Assembly: GCA_046329815.1 (NCBI GenBank)
Contig: JAXLTY010000001.1
Coordinates: forward strand, 992,001-1,056,000
Length of the DNA: 64,000 nucleotides
Reading direction: 5' to 3'
DNA from: JADJSS01 sp046329815
Lineage (GTDB): Bacteria; Bacteroidota; Bacteroidia; Chitinophagales; JADIYW01
Below the pieces are notes generated by a model. The model ran no database searches. It saw only the letters and a program-made list of their open reading frames with translations, and was not told the origin of the DNA. Below, one piece after another: positions 34,389 through 41,320 of this stretch (the first letter of the stretch is position 1; every line of letters starts with the position of its first letter). A program made the translations under genes and the position numbers.

Positions 34389-35865
34389 ACGTTGTTCCAT
34401 CTTTTCCATCTTTAATATTAATATTCGCTTCTTTTAAAGCATCACGGATTTTATCGGAAGTTGCCCAATCTTTGTTTTCGCGCGATTGCTTCCTGATGTC
34501 AATTACAAGTTGCATTACTTTATCTAACGCATCATTATTGCCTGTTGCTGCTTCGTCCTGCAAACCAAGAACGTTAAAAAGATAGTCGTTATAGGTTATT
34601 CGTAATAAGTTAAAAGTAGCATCAGAAATATTATTGATATGCTTTCCGTTGTTGTAATAAATATTGATATGCGTTGCGAGTTCGTGTAAGGTTGCAATCA
34701 GTTTCGGTGCGTTAAAATCATCGTCCATCACCTTTTTGCATTCATCACACAGATCGCGTATGATTTTATCTTGTTTTTCTTCAACAGTAACTGAATCAAA
34801 TTTTAATTCGGAAAGATATTTTGCTGCGTTCATCAGTTTGCGCAATCCTTTTTCCGCATCTTGTAAACCTTTAATCGTAATATCGAGTTCCGAAGAATAA
34901 TGCGATTGCATGAATAAAAAACGCACCGTCATCGCAGAATATGGCTTGTCTAACAATGGATGATCGCCTGTTAAAAACTGCATTGGCAAAATAGAATTGC
35001 CTAATGATTTGCTCATTTTTTGCCCGTTGAAATTCAACATATTCGTATGCATCCAATAACGAACCGGTGTGCTACCACACGCGCCAACGTTTTGCGCAAT
35101 CTCACATTCATGATGTGGAAATTTAAGATCCATGCCACCGGCGTGAATATCGAACTGCTTACCTAAATATTTCGTGCTCATTACCGAACATTCCAGATGC
35201 CAGCCTGGAAAACCGGAACTCCATGGCGAGTTCCACTGCATAATATGTTCCGGCGATGCTTTTTTCCAAAGTGCAAAATCCACTGAATTTTTCTTTTCAT
35301 CTTGTCCGTCCAAATCGCGGTAGCCGGCAATCAGTTCGTCAATATTTCTTCCTGAAAGCACACCGTAGTTATTGCCTTTTTCGTTGTATGCTTTTACATC
35401 AAAATACACGCTGCCATTCGATTCATACGCAACACCATTATCAATGAGTTGCTGCGTCATTTCAATTTGTTCTACAATGTGACCGGTTGCAGTTGGCTCA
35501 ATAGTTGGCGGCAGCAAATTAAACAAACGGCACACTTCATGAAAACCAACTGTATATTTCTGCACGATTTCCATCGGTTCCAGCTTTTCTAATTTTGCCT
35601 GGTCTTCCATGCGGTTTTTGCCTTCACCGGCTTCATTGGTTAAATGACCTGCGTCGGTAATATTTCTGACATAGCGCACATTGTAACCTGTATGTTTCAA
35701 ATAACGATACACCAAATCGAAAGAAATGAACGTGCGTGTATTGCCTAAATGCACATCTGAATAAACGGTTGGACCGCAGCAATACAAACCGACATACGGC
35801 GGATTGATAGGTTCAAACTTTTCTTTTTGTCGAGTAAGCGAATTGTAAATATGTAAATCAGACAT
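34375..35865 (-). CDS. cysS: Cysteinyl-tRNA synthetase
   Basis: It charges tRNA-Cys with cysteine. The class I signatures are present: a HIGH-like HLGN in VYSDVHLGNTRTF, the KMSKS loop in GQKMSKSLGN, and the zinc-site Cys in LYCCGPTVYSD. The 496 residues are a normal length. I use the ATG at 35865, which gives the usual start SDLHIYNSLTRQKE; an upstream in-frame ATG would lie inside the promoter. A perfect -7 box is 4 nt upstream. The glutaminyl cyclase gene follows and overlaps its 3' end. Confidence 0.95.
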   Translation of the reverse strand: MSDLHIYNSLTRQKEKFEPINPPYVGLYCCGPTVYSDVHLGNTRTFISFDLVYRYLKHTGYNVRYVRNITDAGHLTNEAGEGKNRMEDQAKLEKLEPMEIVQKYTVGFHEVCRLFNLLPPTIEPTATGHIVEQIEMTQQLIDNGVAYESNGSVYFDVKAYNEKGNNYGVLSGRNIDELIAGYRDLDGQDEKKNSVDFALWKKASPEHIMQWNSPWSSGFPGWHLECSVMSTKYLGKQFDIHAGGMDLKFPHHECEIAQNVGACGSTPVRYWMHTNMLNFNGQKMSKSLGNSILPMQFLTGDHPLLDKPYSAMTVRFLFMQSHYSSELDITIKGLQDAEKGLRKLMNAAKYLSELKFDSVTVEEKQDKIIRDLCDECKKVMDDDFNAPKLIATLHELATHINIYYNNGKHINNISDATFNLLRITYNDYLFNVLGLQDEAATGNNDALDKVMQLVIDIRKQSRENKDWATSDKIRDALKEANINIKDGKDGTTYEVL

Positions 35866-35869
35866 GTGG

Positions 35870-35877
35870 CAAAGATA
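35870..35877 (-). promoter_or_regulatory. cysS promoter -7 box, near-leaderless
   Basis: TATCTTTG on the minus strand is a full consensus match only 4 nt (CCAC) before the ATG at 35865, so the mRNA is expected to start at or within a few bases of the start codon. Confidence 0.6.
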
Positions 35878-35883
35878 GGAATA

Positions 35884-35914
35884 AGTCAATAGTCATTAGT
35901 CAATGGTCAATAGT
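35884..35914 (+). repeat. AGTCNNN heptamer repeat, locus B
   Basis: On the plus strand: AGTCAAT, AGTCATT, AGTCAAT, GGTCAAT, AGT, 31 nt. It lies upstream of the cysS promoter, pointing away from cysS. Confidence 0.75.
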
Positions 35915-36015
35915 TTTTTTCTATTTTTTATCTTCATCATATGATCAATAAGATTAAAGGATTTCCTTATTTAAGAATCATGTTCATCAAGAAAATCATA
36001 AAATCATGGTTCAGA

Positions 36016-36558
36016 CTATTTATAAACATAGAAAGAATCGATGATTGGATATTTTGTAATCTCTGCTGTTCTTTCATTTCTCAGAAGAATATTTCCATTC
36101 CAATAATACCAACCTATTTCATTTGGCGTGAATTCTAAAGTAGAAAATCCTGAATGCTCTAGTGGCTTACTTCCAAATTTTGCAATATTTGGCATCTCTT
36201 TATTAAAATTTCTTTCCCTTGTTGGTATTGAATACTCTAATAAAAAATGATCTGTTGCAGAGTTACTTTCTACTAAGTAAATTTTATTTTTATACGTGTA
36301 GTTTAACTTGATTATTTGAGCATTTGGTTTGCTAATTGCAACATAGCTTTTAAAAATATCTGAACAAATCATAAATGGATGTTCTTTCATTTTCAGCAAG
36401 GTATCTTTAACAAGATTTAAAATTTTATTTTGTTTGCTTAATGAATCCAAAATCAGTTTATTCTCTTTTTTCAACGCATCAATTCGTTTCAAATCATTTT
36501 TATTATGGCACGAAACCAATAAGCAAGAAATTGTGATTATCAAAAAGTATAAGCGCAT
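36016..36558 (-). CDS. Lipoprotein of unknown function
   Basis: This 180-residue protein has a lipoprotein signal (LIITISCLLVSC, Cys17), a coiled-coil-like segment at residues 24-55 (KRIDALKKENKLILDSLSKQ) and a beta-rich C-terminal domain (KLNYTYKNKIYLVESNS ... EIGWYYWNGNILL). I do not recognise a named family. The layout, a short coiled coil before a beta domain anchored by lipid, suggests an envelope partner protein. The region is AT-rich relative to cysS. Confidence 0.68.
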   Translation of the reverse strand: MRLYFLIITISCLLVSCHNKNDLKRIDALKKENKLILDSLSKQNKILNLVKDTLLKMKEHPFMICSDIFKSYVAISKPNAQIIKLNYTYKNKIYLVESNSATDHFLLEYSIPTRERNFNKEMPNIAKFGSKPLEHSGFSTLEFTPNEIGWYYWNGNILLRNERTAEITKYPIIDSFYVYK

Positions 36559-36589
36559 TGTGCTTTAACGTTATTTGTCTTATATTATT

Positions 36590-36976
36590 TTATTTTCTTA
36601 AACCAATATACATCTGCCACGCACCAAAACCTACGCACCAGATATTGATAAATACGTTCATGATTCCGTCGGCGATGCCTACACTGTACATGCCATTCAT
36701 GCTGTTAAAACTAAAATCACATAATCCTAAAAACACCATGGCGCCAGCGGCAATTAAGGTGTATTTTTTCCATCTTTCATTTTTACTATTGAAATAAGCA
36801 AACAATAAAATGATGCAGATAAACAAGTCAGGCAATGGGAAACTGTGTTCAAACTTTGTGTAATAATCAGGATAATTCGGATTCTCAAAGCCAATTGTAA
36901 AAAAGGTAGTCCAAAATAAAACCAGACCGATAGCAGTAAGTAATTGTAATATGTATGTTGTTCTATTATTCATCAT
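36590..36976 (-). CDS. Four-TM membrane protein
   Basis: This 128-residue protein has four hydrophobic helices separated by short loops (FFTIGFENPNYPDYYTKFEHSFPLPDLF, NERWKK). It starts with two consecutive ATGs (36976 and 36973). No named family is recognised. It lies upstream of a lipoprotein gene on the same strand (31-bp gap) and downstream of a repeat tract and the 3' end of the KDSR-like gene. Confidence 0.65.
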   Translation of the reverse strand: MMNNRTTYILQLLTAIGLVLFWTTFFTIGFENPNYPDYYTKFEHSFPLPDLFICIILLFAYFNSKNERWKKYTLIAAGAMVFLGLCDFSFNSMNGMYSVGIADGIMNVFINIWCVGFGAWQMYIGLRK

Positions 36977-36981
36977 TTAAC

Positions 36982-37033
36982 CACAAAGTACGCTAAGTTC
37001 CGAAATTTCGGAATACACAAAGTGCTCAAAGTT
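36982..37033 (+). repeat. CACAAAGTN nonamer repeat with internal palindrome
   Basis: Units CACAAAGTA, CGCTAAGTT, CCGAAATTT, CGGAATA, CACAAAGTG, CTCAAAGTT give a 9-bp period with one 7-bp unit. TTCCGAAATTTCGGAA (36998-37013) is a 16-bp perfect palindrome. The last units include the KDSR-like gene's stop codon. Confidence 0.7.
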
Positions 37034-37856
37034 TATTCTGCTGCGATTTTTGAATACTGTTTTTCATAAACCATTCTGCAATAAACGGAAAGAAGCGTTT
37101 TAAGAATAAGGTTAGTTTTCCGTCAAAACCCGGAATAATCATTTTTTGATTTTTTTGAATGCCTTTTAAAACAGCATTTGCAACAAATTCAGGTTGCAAT
37201 AATTTAGCATTGCCTGCAATGGCTTTTGTTTCTTTCGGTTTGTTTTTATTTTCCGCTTCAAAACCAGGCGTATCCGTATCCGGCGGACACAAAACAGATA
37301 CACGTATTTTGTACTGCGCCAACTCTTGTCGTAGTGCATCAGAAAAGCCGATAATACCAAACTTCGTCATGCAATAATCTGTATAACCAAAAACGCCTAA
37401 AAAACCGGCAATAGAAGATGTATTTACGATATAACCACCTTTTTGTTTCATGTGTGGTACAATCGCATAAACGGAATTCCAGGTAGAATATAAATTTGTT
37501 TTTACAGTCTTATCAAAAATTTCCGGTGTGATATTTTCAAAATAATCCGGTTGCGCGATGCCAACGCAATTAATTAAAATATCAGGAATACCAATTTCAA
37601 TTACTGCTTTTTCAAAAATTGTTTTTACATCAGTATGATTTGTGAAATCAACAGAGTAAAAAATAATTCGTTGCTCTGTCATGCTGACGCAGGAAGCATC
37701 TTGTTTTATTTCAGCAACAGCTTGTTCTAATGTCGAAAGTGTTCTTGCAAAAATAACCACATTGCTTCCTTCTTTTGCCAATGCTTTCGCAACTGCCAGC
37801 CCGATACCTGTAGAACCACCGGTAATAAACGTTATTTTATTCTGATAAAAGCCCAT
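37026..37856 (-). CDS. 3-ketodihydrosphingosine reductase-like SDR
   Basis: This 276-residue classical SDR has the cofactor motif TGGSTGIG (12-19), NCVG (96-99), Ser147 and Tyr161-x3-Lys165 (YCMTK). The segment PPDTDTPGF (191-199), then ENKNKPKET, is the same as in eukaryotic KDSR proteins, so I assign reduction of 3-ketodihydrosphingosine to dihydrosphingosine. Bacteroidota make sphingolipids, which supports the assignment. The extended SDR upstream (3-bp gap) is co-transcribed with it. The last codons lie in the 37.0-kb nonamer repeat. Confidence 0.82.
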   Translation of the reverse strand: MGFYQNKITFITGGSTGIGLAVAKALAKEGSNVVIFARTLSTLEQAVAEIKQDASCVSMTEQRIIFYSVDFTNHTDVKTIFEKAVIEIGIPDILINCVGIAQPDYFENITPEIFDKTVKTNLYSTWNSVYAIVPHMKQKGGYIVNTSSIAGFLGVFGYTDYCMTKFGIIGFSDALRQELAQYKIRVSVLCPPDTDTPGFEAENKNKPKETKAIAGNAKLLQPEFVANAVLKGIQKNQKMIIPGFDGKLTLFLKRFFPFIAEWFMKNSIQKSQQNKL

Positions 37857-37859
37857 GTA

Positions 37860-38873
37860 TCATTTCTGTTTTAATGTTGAAACATCCAGTGTTTTAAGCC
37901 ATTCCATCGTTTTATCAAAACCTTCTTTATAACTAATTTTTGGTGTCCAGTTTAATTCTCTTTTCGCTTTATCAATGTAAAAACGCAAACGCGATCCTAG
38001 ATTTTTTACGGTGTATGTAGTCAGTAAAGGCCTGTCTTTTTGCCTCAATAATTTTCCAAAAAATTCCATTACAACCGCAACACCATACGCCAACCAATAT
38101 GGAATACGCATCGTTACTTCTTTCGCGTTAATAGATTTTGCTAAGCTATTGGTAAATTCTTCCAGAGTAGTATGTTCGCCATCGTGTACTAAGTAACCGT
38201 TGCCTATTGCTCGCTCATCCACTGAAATCAACATCAGCAAATCAATCAGGTTTTCGATATAGGTTGGCCATACAATGGCATTTTTACGCATGAACACCAT
38301 TTCTTTTTTCAGAACGGCATCGGCTAAATGCGGCACAAATGTTTTATCGCCAGGTCCGAAAATCCAACATGGATAAACCATCGTAACTGGCAATTTCTTT
38401 TCCTGATAATATTTCCAGGCAATTTCTTCCGCAATAATTTTTGCGTCTGGATAAGGTTCGTTCCAAGGCGTTAGCGGAAAGGTTTCATCTATCACTACAT
38501 CTTCGCGCAAACCAAATACATCATTTGTGCTTATCTTCACAAAGCGTGACACATTGGCTTCACTGGCAGCGCGACACACATTTTCGGTGCCGTTCATCAT
38601 CACTTGTTCAAAAATCTCTCGCTTGCCCCAATCAGAAACAAAAGCAGCACAATGAAAAACAATATCAATATCATCATTTAATCCTTTTTTGATGTCTTCA
38701 TAATTTCGGATGTCGCCATAAATGATCTCTACATTTTTATTTTGCAGGTTCCGGATTTCCGGATCATTCGGTAACACAAACGCACGTACCGTATTTCCTT
38801 TTGCCAGATTAGCATTGACTAAATGTGTACCAACAAATCCGGTAGCACCTGTGATGAAAACTTTTTGAGACAT
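37860..38873 (-). CDS. Extended SDR (NAD-dependent epimerase/dehydratase family)
   Basis: This 337-residue protein has the extended-SDR cofactor motif GATGFVG (9-15), then Ser115/Thr116, and Tyr141-x3-Lys145 (YPDAK). The middle contains FGPGDKTFVP and PTYIENLID, typical of 3-beta-HSD- or DFR-like SDRs, and the C-terminal region has a hydrophobic stretch (YWLAYGVAVVMEFFGK) that may bind membrane. It is adjacent to a KDSR-like gene. Caulobacter ceramide synthesis uses an extended SDR (CerR), so this could be a second sphingolipid enzyme, but sugar or sterol-like substrates are not excluded. Confidence 0.78.
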   Translation of the reverse strand: MSQKVFITGATGFVGTHLVNANLAKGNTVRAFVLPNDPEIRNLQNKNVEIIYGDIRNYEDIKKGLNDDIDIVFHCAAFVSDWGKREIFEQVMMNGTENVCRAASEANVSRFVKISTNDVFGLREDVVIDETFPLTPWNEPYPDAKIIAEEIAWKYYQEKKLPVTMVYPCWIFGPGDKTFVPHLADAVLKKEMVFMRKNAIVWPTYIENLIDLLMLISVDERAIGNGYLVHDGEHTTLEEFTNSLAKSINAKEVTMRIPYWLAYGVAVVMEFFGKLLRQKDRPLLTTYTVKNLGSRLRFYIDKAKRELNWTPKISYKEGFDKTMEWLKTLDVSTLKQK

Positions 38874-38922
38874 TTTTTTGCGTCAACTAAAGTTCGGAAA
38901 AGAAATCTGTATAAACAAAAAA

Positions 38923-38955
38923 ACCTGTCAAGTTCTTCACTTAACAGGTCTGTAT
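38923..38955 (-). terminator. Terminator after typA
   Basis: On the minus strand ACCTGTTAAGT pairs with ACTTGACAGGT around a short loop (arms 38923-38933 and 38938-38948; one mismatch) and runs into a seven-T tract. Confidence 0.7.
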
Positions 38956-38985
38956 AAATCATACTCATCAGAAATAATCAGCTTA

Positions 38986-40785
38986 TTATTTTCCGCCTTT
39001 ACGTTTGCGTTCGTTTTCGTCAAGATAGATTTTACGCAGACGAATTGATTTTGGTGTTAACTCAACATACTCGTCGCCTTGAATATATTCCAATGCTTCT
39101 TCCAAAGAGAATTTCACCGCAGGCGGCAATTTCACTTTATCATCAGAACCAGAAGCACGAACGTTGGTTAATTTTTTAGTTACCGTACAGTTCACCACCA
39201 AATCATCTTGTCTCGAGTTTTCACCAATCACCATGCCTGTATAAATTTCATCGCCTGGCTCCACAAAAAACTTGCCTCTGTCTTGTAATTTATCCAATGA
39301 GTATGCAATCGCTTCACCGGTTTCTTTAGAAATCATAGAACCATTGATACGACCCTGAATTTCGCCTTTATGCGGTGCGTAATGTGTAAAACGGTGTGCC
39401 ATAACTGCTTGTCCGGAAGTCGCCGTGATCATGTCAGTACGTAAACCAATCAGGCCGCGTGAAGGAATTTCAAACTCCATGATAGAACGATTGCCTTTCA
39501 AAATCATGTTCTTCATATCGCCTTTACGTTTCGTAATCATTTCAATCGCTGTACCTGCTTTTTCTTCCGGCAAATCGATAGTCAATTCTTCCATCGGCTC
39601 ACATTTTTGACCGTCAATTTCTTTAAAAATTACCTGTGGCTGACCTACCTGCAACTCATATCCTTCTCGACGCATCGTTTCAATTAAAACAGACAAGTGC
39701 AAAACACCACGACCAAATACTAAGAATGAATCAGCAGTTTCGCCTTGTTGCACGCGCAATGCCAAGTTTTTTTCCAATTCTTTGGTTAATCGTTCTTTGA
39801 TATGTCTTGAAGTAACGAATTTACCTTCTTTACCAAAGAATGGCGAATCGTTGATCGTAAACAACATGCTCATGGTTGGTTCATCAATAGAAATCGCAGC
39901 CATTGCTTCCGGATTTTCCGCATCAGCAATTGTATCACCGATATCGAAACCTTCAATGCCAACAATCGCGCATATTTCACCTGCTGGCACTTCTTCCACT
40001 TTCACTTTGTTCATACCTTCAAATAACAATAGTTCTTTGATACGTGATTTAGATATCTTTCCGTCACGTTTAATTAATGCAACAGGCATGTTTACTTTCA
40101 ATGTGCCACGGAACACGCGACCAATTGCAATTCGACCGACAAAAGAAGAATAATCTAAAGAAGTTACCTGCATTTGCGCGGCACCTTCTGCAGTTTTTGG
40201 CGCAGGAATATGCTCGATGATAGCATCTAACAAATCTACTACGTTGGTGGTTGGTTTCTTGTAATCGGTACTCATCCAGCCATTCTTCGCAGAACCGTAA
40301 ACGGTTGGAAAATCCAACTGATCTTCTGTTGCGTCTAATTGGAACATCAAATCAAATACTTTTTCATGTACTTCGTCAGGCGTACAGTTTTCTTTATCTA
40401 CTTTGTTGATGACCACGATCGGTTTCAAGCCTAGCTGTAATGCTTTTTGTAATACGAAACGCGTTTGCGGCATCGGTCCTTCAAAAGCATCCACCAGCAA
40501 CAATACACCGTCCGCCATTTTCAACACACGCTCTACTTCGCCGCCAAAATCGGCGTGACCTGGTGTATCTATAATATTAATCTTGTAATCTTTATATTTT
40601 ACAGCAGCGTTTTTCGCCGTAATGGTGATACCGCGCTCGCGCTCTAATTCGTTGTTATCTAAAATTAAAACACCTGTATTTTCGTGCTCAGAGAATGTTT
40701 TGCATTCCCAAAGGATTTTATCTACTAAAGTTGTTTTTCCGTGGTCAACGTGCGCGATGATCGCAATATTTCTGATTTTTTGCAT
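38986..40785 (-). CDS. typA: Ribosome-associated GTPase TypA/BipA
   Basis: This 599-residue translational GTPase carries the G motifs AHVDHGKTTLVDKIL (G1), DTPGHADFGGEVER (G3) and NKVDKEN (G4), then the EF-G-like domains II, III and V and a BipA C-terminal domain. It acts in ribosome assembly and stress and cold adaptation. Length and motifs are standard. A TACCTTTG -7 box lies at 40825-40832. The C-terminal ENERKRKGGK is basic as in homologues. Confidence 0.96.
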   Translation of the reverse strand: MQKIRNIAIIAHVDHGKTTLVDKILWECKTFSEHENTGVLILDNNELERERGITITAKNAAVKYKDYKINIIDTPGHADFGGEVERVLKMADGVLLLVDAFEGPMPQTRFVLQKALQLGLKPIVVINKVDKENCTPDEVHEKVFDLMFQLDATEDQLDFPTVYGSAKNGWMSTDYKKPTTNVVDLLDAIIEHIPAPKTAEGAAQMQVTSLDYSSFVGRIAIGRVFRGTLKVNMPVALIKRDGKISKSRIKELLLFEGMNKVKVEEVPAGEICAIVGIEGFDIGDTIADAENPEAMAAISIDEPTMSMLFTINDSPFFGKEGKFVTSRHIKERLTKELEKNLALRVQQGETADSFLVFGRGVLHLSVLIETMRREGYELQVGQPQVIFKEIDGQKCEPMEELTIDLPEEKAGTAIEMITKRKGDMKNMILKGNRSIMEFEIPSRGLIGLRTDMITATSGQAVMAHRFTHYAPHKGEIQGRINGSMISKETGEAIAYSLDKLQDRGKFFVEPGDEIYTGMVIGENSRQDDLVVNCTVTKKLTNVRASGSDDKVKLPPAVKFSLEEALEYIQGDEYVELTPKSIRLRKIYLDENERKRKGGK

Positions 40786-40824
40786 AAAAGGTTGTTTTTT
40801 TGGAAGTTATTCCAAATTTGGGTG

Positions 40825-40832
40825 CAAAGGTA
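40825..40832 (-). promoter_or_regulatory. typA promoter -7 box
   Basis: TACCTTTG on the minus strand is a full TAnnTTTG match followed by CACCC, 39 nt before the ATG at 40785. Confidence 0.6.
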
Positions 40833-40897
40833 CGGAGTTTTAGGCGTGGAAAATTCGCGTGTGTAATAAGAAAAGATTAAAGAACTGCGTTTTTAAT

Positions 40898-40905
40898 TAA
40901 TTTTG
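40898..40905 (+). promoter_or_regulatory. Putative -7 box for the 40927 gene
   Basis: TAATTTTG is a full TAnnTTTG match 21 nt before the ATG at 40927. It is the reason not to take the in-frame TTG at 40903 as the start. Confidence 0.45.
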
Positions 40906-40926
40906 CGTGGCTTAAATGATTTATTC

Positions 40927-41250
40927 ATGAAATTCCTTATTGCGCTGCGAAATGTTACCTGGGCTCGTCACTTTTTTATTTTGGTGACAATGGCAATCAT
41001 TCTACTGTGTTTATACATTTACGTCATCATTTTCGGACGCGAATCGCTTGGTGTAGGCACTATCGGTTTTTTTGCAATCATCGGTACATTCATACTGCAT
41101 TTACTTTGGATAACTGTCAGTGCTGTGATACATTTTATAGAAAAAGAATGGAAACCAGCAATTTACAAAACTATTTTCGTCATCTTTTATGCTGTGTTAA
41201 TCTATTATATATACGGTATCAACACGCTTATCTTTTACGGAAACATTTAA
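40927..41250 (+). CDS. Small three-TM membrane protein
   Basis: At 107 residues from the ATG at 40927, it has three transmembrane segments (FFILVTMAIILLCLYIYVII, IGFFAIIGTFILHLLWITV, FVIFYAVLIYYIYGI) with basic and aromatic loops. I do not recognise a family. It is 70 bp upstream of uvrA on the same strand. The product is probably in the inner membrane; no function is suggested. Confidence 0.65.
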   Translation: MKFLIALRNVTWARHFFILVTMAIILLCLYIYVIIFGRESLGVGTIGFFAIIGTFILHLLWITVSAVIHFIEKEWKPAIYKTIFVIFYAVLIYYIYGINTLIFYGNI

Positions 41251-41320
41251 GTATAATAATCGTCTGTTTCCATTCATTTTTATCGCCAAACTTTCCTAAG
41301 TTTACGTTGTTTATAATCCT

